Below, piece by piece: positions 39,022 through 50,634 of a DNA stretch of 64,000 bases; position 1 is the first letter of the stretch, and each line of letters begins with the position of its first letter. The notes beneath the pieces are model-generated. The model did not search any database, was not told the origin of the DNA, and saw only the letters and a program-made list of their open reading frames with translations. Source of the stretch: Tetrahymena thermophila SB210 (Eukaryota > Ciliophora > Oligohymenophorea > Hymenostomatida > Tetrahymenidae); the NCBI RefSeq assembly GCF_000189635.1, contig NW_002476514.1, positions 328,788 to 392,787 on the forward strand. The letters run 5' to 3'. The position numbers and the translations under genes are program-made.

Positions 39022-42000
39022 ATGAATATACCTTACATAGAAGAAATAGATGAATATATTGTATCAGATAAATCTTACTTAGAAGTTATAGAAATAGGAG
39101 ATGATATTTTTTCAGATATATTATATTATGTACGTATATTATCGTAAGAAATTACTTATTTTTTAAAAATGATAGTGTATTTAATAATTAATTTTGTTAG
39201 TATTTTGTAATCTTCTTAATAAAGACTAAAATATTTTAAATATTTCAATATATAAATAAGCTTATTTATTTACTATTTTTAAATTTAATCAAAATTGATA
39301 TTTGCTTATTTCTTTTTTATCATCAAATAAAATTAAATATCATTAAAATTTAATAGATAACTAATGAAGGATGAGGAGAGTGAGACATAGTATTTTTTTG
39401 CTCTTAAATTAGATTATTTAGAGTAAAGTTCATTCATTTTTAAAAGAAAATTATCAAATAAATTTTATTAAGATTAAATAATACTTTAATTATCAAATTT
39501 TTATTGACAAAAATAAATAAATTATTGATAGATTGAAAATTTTATCAGATATTTGATTAAGTGACTTAAATAAATAAAATCTAATAATTTTCAGTTCAAG
39601 AAAAGATTTTTGAAAAATAGGGTTTTAATAAATCTTGAGACATGAATAATAAAATATATTTTCTAAAAAAATTTGAGAGCATGTTTGTTATTTATTTATT
39701 TTTCTATCTTTTTCTACTATTTTTTAAAACTTAGATTATTTTTAAATTGACTATTGTTAATTTTTTAGAAAACTTAAAAAAAGTCATAAATTAATAATTT
39801 TCAAATTATAATGAATAGTTATTTATCAATTAATTAATTAATTAATAACCAATATTTCATTAATAAATTTGATTTTCAATCCTAAAATATTTTAAAAATA
39901 AAGTTTGAATAATGAAACAATATCAGATTTATCATATTGCCTAGAAAAACTGACTAAATTTAACAAAATTTATCTAGATATAAGGGAGTAAGCATAAAAA
40001 AAAAATAAAATTAAATATTTAAATAAAATAATTGATTGTTAATATTAAATAAAAAGTGTAACAGAAATTACTTTTAAAGAATTTGATACATTTGGTTCAT
40101 CTTTCAAAAATTAAAAATATGTCACAGAGATTCACCTAAAATTAAGGTTAATTAATATTTATTTGTTTATATTTTTGAAAAATATTTATAAAAATGAAGT
40201 TAAAATTTTTTTAAATGTTAGTTGTGATAAAATAGATTAATAAAGTTTATCTTGCTTAGGCTAAGGTATTGGAAGCTGTGTAAATCTCTCAATACTTAAA
40301 CTTGATTTATAGTAAATAAAATTTTAGTTTTATTAAATAAAAAAAATTAATCCATCCATAATTTATTTATTTATTTGTTTTAAAAAATAAGATAAGACGA
40401 ATATAATGATTGTGCTTTAACTGATTTTTTTGTACATTTTAAAAATTGCCTGAAATTATATTATCTTACACTTAAAGCCATTTTAAAGCCGTAGCAAATT
40501 AATTAATTAATTAATTAATTTACAATAAATTTAAACTTTCTTTGATTAAAATAATTTTTATTTGCTTAAATTTTATTCTAATTAAGTTAATATTAAAAGA
40601 TAATTAAATTTAATATGTTTTTGTTTCTTATTAAACTTAAAGTTGTAATCATGACCATCCAAAAGGCTATACTAGCTAAGGTTTTGGTATTGGAAACTGC
40701 CAGAATCTCACTTAGCTAGACCTATTTATAAAGTAAAAATATAAGAATGCTATAAAAAGTACATTTTTTTGAATAAAATTAACAACAGGATCTATTCTTT
40801 AAAAAAAAAATCTTTTGAAGACATACTTGTTGACATAAAAAAATGCTAAAAATTAGAGCGATTTGATCTAAAAATGTAAATTCAATCTTTTTAGATTTAA
40901 TTCAACTTTTCTCTTTTTTATCATTAAATTAATTAAGATTACGCCAAATTATTTTTCTTTTCTCACATTATTTAAAAAAATAATTTTATTTCAATTTTTA
41001 AAATATTTTAGAGTAAAGGAATACAGTTGTAATAAAGAATTGAAGAATTCTTCAATGATTATTAAGGGGATTGAAGATTACTAAAGCCTTAAAGAGTTTT
41101 ATTTTAGCAGGTAAGAATTATAATTTTTCAATTATCAAAATTAATTTAATTATTGTGGTATCTCTTGTTGCAACACATATTTAAAATTATGTATAGCCAG
41201 TCCTTCCTGGTTTTAAAACCTCAATAACTTTAAAATTATTTGAATTTGCATCTTGCGAGTTAACAAGATTTTATGGTATAATTATTATTTGAAAGATCAC
41301 AAATCATGATATCATCAAGGTTGGTTGGTGATATTTAAAATGCAGGAAGGAACAGCTATCTATATATTGTTATAATCAAGAAATTTATTTGATATTAGTA
41401 AATTAACAAATTAATTTTTGAGATAGAAATTATTGAAAATAAATTGCAACTTGAATTTGATATTATTATGTTCATATAAGTATATTATTAATTAAATTAT
41501 TAGATATGATCCATATGGGGGAGATCTATAAATATCTACACAAAACTGCAAAAAATTGACTAAATTAGAAATTAATACATAATTTTATCTTGATGGGTAA
41601 CTAGGATCATTCAAAATTATTTTTGAATTTCTAAAAATTATTTCTTCGCAAATAAATTTTTTATTTTGTTTAAAATATATTTAGTTACTATGCTAATGAA
41701 TGTAGAGATTTACAAATTCAATTAAGAGATCTGATCAATTTAAAAACTCTGGTTCTTAGATTAATGTAAGTATTAATAATGTTTCCATTGTCAAATAATT
41801 ACTCTTTTTTAGAGGCTGCTCCTAAATAATAGATTTATTTATTTATTTACTTTTTTCATTGATCAAAGTGTTTCTATTTTTTTAACATCAACCAACCAAC
41901 TTAGTTTTATATAAATAAATGAGAAAAATCTCATAAAAAAATTATTTATTTTTAAATAAAAAATCCATATTTATTTTTTAAAGAAATCAATGATATTTTA

Positions 42001-42928
42001 TTAAAACCAAAGATAAACCTTTTAAGACAGGGAATAATTTCATTAAGTTTATGATTAAATTGAAAAATTGCCAAACTTAGAAAGCTTAAAAGTTGAACTT
42101 AGATAAACACTAAAAATAAAAATATGAAATATCTTAATGTTTGTTTTCCTAAAAAATAAAATTACTTTTACTTATTTATAGGTATCAAGTATTAAATCAG
42201 AAAGCAATTAAAAGTAAGCGTAAGGTGACAAAAAAGAAAAATTAGATCATTTTGAAGTAAAATTTTTTATTTTTTAAGATTCTTTAAATTTTTTTTAAGT
42301 TGCAATAGTTTTAAAGGAATCAGTCTAAAATCTTTGTTTCTGAAATGTGATAAACTTAAGGAATTAAATTTAGACTTAAAGTAAATAACATTTTTTTATT
42401 GAAATTATCCAGAGAGAGATAATTAATTCATTAATTTTGATGATAAACAAACAAACAAAAAATTTAAAATACTTTAAAATAATTATGAATTCAATCTTAT
42501 AACATTCATTTATCAATCAATCAATCAAAATAGCGGCAGTATAATCACAAGCTTAAACGATTTGGGAAATGAATTAGGAAATATTAAATATTTAGAGTCA
42601 CTTTCCATTAACTTAAAGTATTTAATAATTATCTATCTATACAAAATAATTACTATAATCCCTCTTTAAATTCAAGAGGAATTACAGGAAAAAGCTTCCC
42701 TAATCCTTCTAATAAATTATATTATTACAAAAGTTCAGTTAATGTTAATGACCAAAATTTACTTTTTTTGGTATCTTAGTTATAGAATTGCAAGAATCTT
42801 TTGTCTTTGGTATTCGAAATTGGGTAATTTTTTTTATTTATTAATTAATTAAAATATTTTCATTCAAGATGTTGTTCCGTTTTTACAAAATCGTCAACAC
42901 TCCATTTACCATAGTGTTTAATCAATAC

Positions 42929-42977
<49 letters not shown>

Positions 42978-44241
42978 TTTTTCTATTTCTACACTAATTT
43001 ATTTTTTTAAAACCTTAGCAATCTATAATTTGAATAATTTAAAGCTTTAGGAGAAAGCTTAGGAAAAATTCTAACTCTAAACACATTAAAACTTAATTTA
43101 AAGTAAAAAACTCTAGACTAAAATATATTGAAAATAATTTATTTATTTATATCATTGATAATTAAAACATTTTATTTTATATGAAAGTAAAAATGGGATC
43201 TCAAGCAAAGGTTTTTTTGATTTAATATCTGGATTACATAAATGCACAAAACTTTAAAATCTTTCTATAGATTTGAGGTACAGCTCTTTTCAAAACATCT
43301 ATTTATATATATTAATGACTCAATAAATAAATAAAAACATTTTTAAAGAATAATTAACTTTTTAATTAAGCTCATTTATTTTCATTTAGTAACTTTTAAT
43401 AATTTTTGATTTAAAAATTTTTGAAATCTATCTATCTATCTATTCATTAATTAAAAAAAGCGAAAACAAACTTACATATTTAGATATGAGATTTTTGAGG
43501 AAAGCCTTAGATTAAATTAAAAACCTAAATAGATTAGAACTTGATTTAAGGTAAATGAAAGATTTATTTATTTATGCTTAAAATGAATGTTGTTCATTAT
43601 ACTTAAAGTTATATAATTTTAAACTTACTTTTCTATTATATATTAAAGGAAAAACAAAATCTCAAGGAGTAGCTTTTTTGAGTTAGTTTACGGATTAAAT
43701 AATTTCACTAAACTTTAATATTTCACTATTGATTTGAGGTATGTATTTATGATTTATTTATCTCTTTAGTTATTTCTTTGCCATAAATTAATCATTAGAT
43801 TGTTTTTTTATTTTTAATTTTTTAAAGAAAATATCAATTAAAAGATTTTATTTTTAAAATTAATTTATTTTAAAAAATATAAAAAAGCACACAAGATTTA
43901 TCAACTAAGCAAATTAACATTTATAATTAAATATAAAGTTTAGCAAAATTATAACAGCTTTCCTACTTTAACTTTAAAATTGAGTAAATTAATTTATTTT
44001 ACACATTATTATTTTGCTAAATTAGTTAACTTACTTTTTATTATTAAAAAAAAGCTTATTAAGCTATGATCTTTATTAAAAATTAACTCATTTTATTATT
44101 AACTTAAAACATATTAATTATATTGTGATCTAAAAACGTTAATACTAAAACAACAACTAAGATACACACTAAAAGCTATTTAAAAATTTGTTAATGAGAA
44201 AGTGCAAAAGATTGATTAAAGTATTGTAATTATTTTTATGA
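39022..44241 (+). CDS. LD, long diverged LRR protein with about 20 exons
   Basis: Proposed exons: 39022-39143, 39357-39422, 39904-39987, 40057-40146, 40222-40311, 40392-40490, 40643-40732, 41027-41110, 41504-41596, 41685-41765, 42013-42102, 42182-42256, 42300-42380, 42534-42617, 42734-42823, 43019-43102, 43188-43277, 43461-43550, 43649-43738, 43888-43983 and 44064-44241. All junctions are phase 2; the sum is 1947 nt, 648 residues. It starts MNIPYIEEIDEY. Most exons end in L-x-x-L-x-L-x-L strands typical of an LRR. The last exon carries K-C-K-R-L-I before TGA 44239-44241, matching the family terminal motif. Exon 42013-42102 is followed by AT instead of GT. The short exons at 39357 and 42182 are the least certain. 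Repeats are more diverged than in L1-L3, so this looks like an older copy. Confidence 0.68.
42928..42976. repeat. (ACTT)n microsatellite in an LD intron
   Basis: Perfect ACTT tract of about 12 units, complementary in motif to the AAGT tract of LB. Confidence 0.95.
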
Positions 44242-44816
44242 TGCTCAGCATGAATATGAGGAATATGACATGAAATTATTTTTTAAAATAAATTAAAAAT
44301 GAATAAAAATATAAGAAAGATAATAAATATAACATCTAATTTAGATAAATTGATAATGCATTTAAAAATACTTTTTGTTTCATTTATGTATGTATGGTAG
44401 TAATATTTATAGTTTATCTATTTTTGTAATATTTTTTTTATCTCTAAATAAACAATTATACTTTTTAATTTATTCAACTTCAATTCTATTAATAAATAAA
44501 TAAAAAAATAAGATGGATTATAATATATAAAATTATTATTACAATTAATAACTTAATAATAAATAAAAGGAAGAAGGCTTAGTATCTAAATTTAAAAATT
44601 CTAATTTATGCATATATAGAAAGAATTTAATTCTTGTGATTCAAATTCAGCAAGAAAGTAATTACTAGATTTCATTTATACAAAAGATTGATTATTAGTT
44701 TTCACTAAAAAAATAATAAATTAATTTAGAATGTGAATAAGCTATTCATTAATTAGGAATTAGAATTATTTCATAAGAACTAAAAAAAAAGTAGAGCAAA
44801 TAAAAAAATAAGCAAG
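44242..44816. other. Intergenic upstream of the left F-box copy
   Basis: AT-rich. From about 44475 it belongs to the 2.45-kb tandem duplication and matches the region from about 46925. No separate gene was recognised. Confidence 0.5.
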
Positions 44817-46780
44817 ATGTAAGAAGCTTAGAAAAAGTATAAATTATTTAACTTAAGTGAATAGCATTTAGTAGAAAATAGTCAAAACGAATTAAGTTTT
44901 TTGCACATAGGGTTCTCTTCAAACAGAATTAAGTTATCAATGCAGACTTCTGATTGTCTTACTTAAAATGATGTTTTAAGAGATGATCCATTCCAACTTT
45001 ATATAGAAGACAAATAGCTTAAAAAAGACTTCAGCCTTACAGAAATCAAAAAGGAAAAAAATGAACCAAATAAAAATTAGATTAATATTTTCTACCATTA
45101 TGATAAGCTAAGAATATTTGATAACATTTACTTTAAATACTCAACTTATAACAAACAGTCAATCAAATTATTTACAGTAAAAGATTATCATGAGATAGGA
45201 AATTTAAAGTGTAAATTTATTGGAAAGTTTAAGTTTTAAGAACTTTCACATAACATCTTAAACATTATTTGCTTTTTTCTTCTTCCGCATGAATCACTGA
45301 ATTTATTTTTGACCTTCAAATCGAATAGCTTGAACAGAGTTATGCAAGAATCTACTATTTGGAAGTAATATGCCAAATATTTAGAATTTGAGTATAATGA
45401 TGAAGAAATCAACAGAGAGACTTTCTTTCTATTGTATAGAAAAAGGTAACTTGGATTTTAGCTTGAATAATGCAAAAGCGTTTACAGGCAATACGATGAA
45501 CATTATTAATGCCAAATTAAGAAGATTAGCTTTAGAAAAACAAATATTTAGATTGATTTTAGGGCTGAAGGATACTATTATCGTCGTTAGTTATCAAATA
45601 TTTTGAGTTCTAAGTTATCAGTGAATAATAGATATTTGAATCTTTTAATTGACTAGAGTATTTTTAAAGAAGAAAATAATAATTAATCAAAGTAAATTTA
45701 TGATGGCTTTCTTATTTACTAAAAGCCTGCATAATTGAAAATTATTCCAAATATGGAATTTTTTTTTTAATTTGGGCAAAATGGACACTCAGAAACAAAA
45801 ATCTTCTAAATAACTAATGATAAATTGAGAAAATTTGAATTATTTTAGCTTATTGACAAAACATATTTAAAATAGTTTAAAATTTGATTGCTCTTAAAAA
45901 ACATTTTATTCTAAATCTTCTCATTCTTATACCCTCATGAATCTTTCAACCTCTTTTTAACATTTAAATCAACAAATTTAACTAGCCTTATTGAAGAGTC
46001 CACTCTTTGGCAATAATATTTCAAATATCTAAATTTGTAGGTTAAAAATTAAATCTTCAGTAGATAATCATTTAACTAGTTTTATAAAGAAAGGAAGGAA
46101 ACTAAGTATGGAGTTAAATCATTGTAAAAGAGTTTATAATTAAAATTATTAATGTGAGATTCAGAAAATTACTATCAGTAAAAAGCATGTTGTTATTGAT
46201 TTTACAGTTTAAGGAAACAACTCGCTTGGTCCTTTACAAAATTCTAGATCTTCTACGCTAGTTCTTTTTGGTTAAAATAGTTATTAATATTTATAATTTA
46301 TTGATTATTGTCAAATTAAAGAAGAAAATCTGCCAGACAAATGACTTTACTAAGGCTTCTTAACATTTTAATTTCCTGAAAATACTATATTAACCAAAAA
46401 TGTTTCACTCATTTTTGAATATGGAAGTAATGGGTATATTGATAGGCATAAATTCTAAATATAACAAGTGATTTGCTAAAAAAATTTGAATTATACAATT
46501 TTTTGTGATAAAAAAATATTTATTCATTCATTTATGTCTTTTAATTAATTAAAAATATTTTAACTTCTATTTATTATCTTAAATTTGTTTAACCTAATCT
46601 TGAAATTTTTGAATATAAATTTATTTAATTATATTTTTTGTTATTATTTAATATTTTTCCTTAATACTTCATAACTTCACCTAATTAATTTTTTATGGTT
46701 TTGAATATTTACATTTTTGATCAAATTCTTTTCATTTTTAAGTAATATTAACTTTTTTCAGTCATTTTTATTTATTCTAA
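44475..46780. repeat. Tandem gene duplication, left unit
   Basis: About 2.3 kb of high similarity to 46925-49225, in direct orientation, covering the 5' flank, the F-box gene and the 3' flank. The offset between matching points is about 2450-2464 bp. Confidence 0.88.
44817..46508 (+). pseudogene. Left copy of the double F-box-like gene, broken
   Basis: ATG 44817-44819 opens a frame of 356 codons that ends at TGA 45885-45887. The right copy has TAA (Gln) at the same codon (48340-48342), so one A-to-G change made a stop in this genetic code. Past the stop the second F-box-like module is still recognisable (P-H-E-S-F-N-L-F, then E-E-S-T-L-W-Q-Q-Y). A 4-nt insertion near 46095 (AAGG) then shifts the frame. 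The intact first half still encodes one F-box-like module plus its partner domain, so a truncated 356-residue protein remains possible. The two lesions make full function unlikely. Confidence 0.82.
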
Positions 46781-47280
46781 TTTCTAAAGCAAATAAATTA
46801 TATTTTTCTAATAAATATTATACAAAATTTTAATTTAATTAAAATATCACTATGAATCTTCATATTTTAGAAAAAGATGTATATTACTTGAAGGGTTCTT
46901 TAGCAGAATTATACTTTTCAAATAGATTCAACTTCAATTCTAAATAAATAAAAAAAATAAGAAGTATTATAATATATAAAATTATTATTACAATTAATAA
47001 CTAAATAATAAATAAAAGGAAGAAGGCTTAGTATCTAAATTTAAAAATGTCTATTTTATTTTATTATCTAATTTATGTATATCTAGAAGGAATTAAATTC
47101 TTGTGCTTCAAATTCTGCAAGATAGTATTACTGACTGGATTTCATAAATACAAAGCTGATTAGTTTTCACTTATAAAATAATAAATTAATTTAGAATGCG
47201 AATAAGCTATTCATTAATTAAGAATTAGAATTAATTGATAAGAACTCAAAAAAAGTAGAGCAAATAAATAAGTAAGCAAG
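46509..47280. other. Intergenic between the two F-box copies
   Basis: 3' flank of the left copy, then from about 46925 the 5' flank of the right copy. An in-frame TGA at 47237-47239 upstream of ATG 47281 supports that start. No further feature was seen. Confidence 0.55.
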
Positions 47281-49225
47281 ATGTAAGAAGCTTAGAAAAA
47301 GTATAAAGTCTTTGACTTAAGTGAATAGCATTTAGTAGAAAATAGTCAAAACGAATTAAGTATTTTGCAGATAGGGTTCTCTTCAAACAGAATTAAGTTA
47401 TCAATGCAGACTTCTGATTGTCTTACTTAAAATGATGTTTTAAGAGATGATCTATTCCAACTTTATATAGAAGACAAATAGCTTAAAAAAGACTTTAGCC
47501 TTACAGAAATCAAAAAGGAAAAAAATGAACCAAATAAAAATTAGATTAACACTTTCTACCATTATGATAATCTAAGAATATTTGATAACATTTACTTTAA
47601 ATACTCAATTTATAACAAACAGTCAATCAAATTATTTACAGTAAAAGATTATCATGAGATAGGAAATTTATAGTCTAAATTTATTGGAAAGTTTAAGTTT
47701 TAAGAACTTTCACATAACATCTTAAACTTTATTTGCTTTTTTCTTCTTCCACATGAGTCAATGAATTTATTTTTGACCTTCAAATCGAATAGCTTGAACA
47801 GAGTTATGCAAGAATCTACTATTTGGAAGTAATATGCCAAATATTTAGAATTGGAGCATAATGATGAAGAAATCAACAGAGAGACTTTCTTTCAATTGTA
47901 TAGAAACAGGTAACTTGGATTTTAGCTGGAATAATGCAAAAGCGTTTACAATGAACATTATTAATGCCAAATTAAGAAGATTGGCTTTAGAAAAACAAAT
48001 ATTTAGATTGATTTTAGGGTTGAAGGAAACTACTCTCTTGGTTAGTTATAAAATCCTTTGGGTTCTAAGTTATCAGTGAATAATAGAAATTTGAATCTTT
48101 TAATTGACTAATGTATTTTTAAAGAAGAAAATAATAATTAATCAAAGTAAATTTATGATGGCTTTCTTACTTACTAAAAGCCTTCAAATATGAAAATTAT
48201 TCCAAATATGGAATTTTCTTTTGAATTTGGGCAAGGTGGATATTCAGAAACAAAAATCTTCTAAATAACTAATGACAAATTGAGAAAATTTGAATTATTT
48301 TAGCTTATTGAAAAAAAATATTTAAAATAGTTTAAAATTTAATAGCTCTCAAAAAAAATTTTATTCTAAATCTTCTCATTCTTATACCCTCATGAATCTT
48401 TCAACCTCTTTTTAACATTTAAATCAGTAAATTTAACTAGCCTTATTGAAGAGTCCACTCTTTGGCAATAATATTTCAAATATCTAAATTTGTAGGTTAA
48501 AAATCAAATCTTCAGTAGAGAATCATTTAATCAGTTTTATAAAGACAGGAAACTAAGTATAGAGTTAAATGAATGTAAAAGCGTTTATAATAAAAATTAT
48601 TAATGTGAAATTCAAAAAATTAATTTCAGTAAAAAGCATATTGTGATTGACTTTACAGTTTAAGGAAACAACTCGAAAGGTCCTTTACAAAATCCTAGAT
48701 CTTCTATGCTACTTCTTTTTGGCTAAAATATTTATTAATATCTATAATATAGTGATTATTGTCAAATCAAAGAAGAAAATCTGCCAAACAAATAACTTTA
48801 CTAAGGTTTCTTAACATTTTAAATTCCTGAAAATATGATATTAACCAAAAATGTTTCATTCATTTTTGAATATGGAAGTAGTGGGTATTCATAGGTGAAA
48901 ATTCTAGAATTAACAAATGAATTGCTAAAAAAATTTGAATTATACAATTTTACGTGATAAAAAAACATTTATTCATTCATTTATTTATGTCTTTTAATTA
49001 ATTAAAAATATTTTAACTTCTATTAATTATCTTAAATTTGTTTAACCTAATCTTGAAATTTTTAAATATAAATTTATTTAATTATATTTTTTGTTAATAT
49101 TTAATATTTTTTCCTTAATACTTCTTAACTTTATCTAATTAATTTTTTGATGGTTTTGAATATTTACATTTTTGATCAAACTCTTTTCATTTTTAAGTTG
49201 TAAAATATTTTTTCAGTCATTTTTA
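46925..49225. repeat. Tandem gene duplication, right unit
   Basis: Direct repeat partner of 44475-46780. It contains the intact gene copy. Confidence 0.88.
47281..48957 (+). CDS. Double F-box-like protein, intact copy
   Basis: Single exon of 558 codons, ATG 47281 to TGA 48955-48957, using TAA and TAG as Gln. An F-box-like helical module lies at about residues 141-190 (ELSHNILNFICFFLLPHES, ending E-S-T-I-W-K-Q-Y). A second lies at about 356-405 (KKILFQIFSFLYPHESFN, ending E-E-S-T-L-W-Q-Q-Y). Each is followed by a similar domain of about 130 residues containing CKSVYN, YQC[QE]I, Y[DQ]GFLT and KFEL motifs. The protein is therefore an internal duplication of one F-box plus partner unit, preceded by an N-terminal segment of about 140 residues. 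F-box proteins usually link substrates to SCF ubiquitin ligases through Skp1; that role is inferred here. No signal peptide or membrane helix is seen. Confidence 0.8.
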
Positions 49226-50634
49226 TTCATTCTAATTTCTATAAAAAGTTTTTAAGAGATGTTTATAATTTTTGTAATATTTTCATATACTCAATCAATC
49301 ATTAAAAAACATTTAGCAAAAGATTTTAAAGTAAATTAACCGCCATAATTTATAACTCCTAAATTTATCTTAAGAAGATAAATAAAATTAGTATAAATTT
49401 CATATTTAATTTAAATTGAAATACTAGTTCATACATATATACAGATAAAGTATATGAATTTATTATTTTAATTGGTTCTGATATAGAGGAATAGCCTTCT
49501 GGTATGATTTTATATATTTGAAATCTATTAATTTTACTAAAATCAAATAAACTACAAATATATTTAATATAAAAGTTTAAATTCTTCAATATGAATAAAT
49601 GAAAAATATTATCAATATAAAGAAAGTAAGTAAGTTAAAATATGAGGGGTATTTGACATCTTTTTAATACTCGCCTCTTAAGTTGACTGCAATCAAAAAA
49701 CTATTCAAAATTATATATTTGATCTTGCTTTTAAATAAATCATATTGCACACAGCTCAAATAAGTGCAGAGATAATTTTTTTATAGAATTTGCTGAAAAA
49801 TAAAAATTGTTTATATGAGATCACACAAAATTATGTGTGTTATCAAATGTTTTTTTTTTTTGTTTTCATTCATTTTTTAAATTATAAATTATATTTTCTT
49901 TAAATGAATATTAAATGGTTGTTTGGTATCATTTTAAAAAATTTTAATTTTTTATTTTTAAAAAATATTGATTTTTTTCAGATTTCTATATTATTTTTAT
50001 ATGAGTAAGGATTTTTGAAAATGTGAAAATAACAATTTTTGAAATAATTTATGTTATATAAGTGTTAATTTAATGAATTAATTATTATTTATTTAAATTA
50101 AAGAAATTTGTATATTTAAATGCTATTATGGAAAATTAAACATTATTATTTTAACAATCTGATTAAACTACTGTAATAACTCTAGTTAGCCAAATCTGAA
50201 ATTGGAAAATAAGTAGGGAAAGGCAAAACTAGTTTCATCTTAATTTAAATTTATTGAATTCAAACAACTTTTCAAATTATTTTATTTAACTATATATAAA
50301 AATTTTAATTTTATGTTTTTAAAAATAAGTATTATATGACTTTTTATAAATTTAAATATTAAATTTTTAATTCTTGGTGTTTTACTTTTTTGAATTTTTT
50401 GGAGCTTTGAGGAATTTATATTTTTAAGGATAAGAAAAAATTAGAATCTAATTGATCATATATGATTTTATTTTTGAAATCTAATAAATGACAATGAAAA
50501 GTAAAAAAATAATAGAATTTTTTCAAAACATAATGAATAAAATTACTTGATTTGAGATAAAAAAATTAAATTTAAAAAACAAAATACAAAAAAATAAATT
50601 TGTTTGAAGAAAAAAATTTAATTAAAATCATAGA
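48958..50634. other. Intergenic between convergent genes
   Basis: About 1.7 kb of AT-rich sequence between the F-box gene stop and the stop of the convergent acidic-protein gene. Up to about 49225 it is the duplicated 3' flank. A 74-codon stretch at 49365-49589 (minus) has no conserved motif and is treated as chance. No RNA gene was recognised. Confidence 0.55.

Noticed and set aside
42013-42181. A minor-class AT-AC intron after 42102
   Set aside because: The 3' end is AG, and no U12-type donor (ATATCC) or branch motif is present. A mutated GT donor fits better.
45388-45606. 72-codon open frames at 45388-45606 and 47861-48079
   Set aside because: They are alternative-frame shadows of the F-box-like genes. 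The real frame carries conserved motifs and uses TAA/TAG as Gln.
49365-49589. 74-codon minus-strand open frame
   Set aside because: It has no homologue in the window, no domain motif and no splice or length support. It is likely chance in AT-rich DNA.
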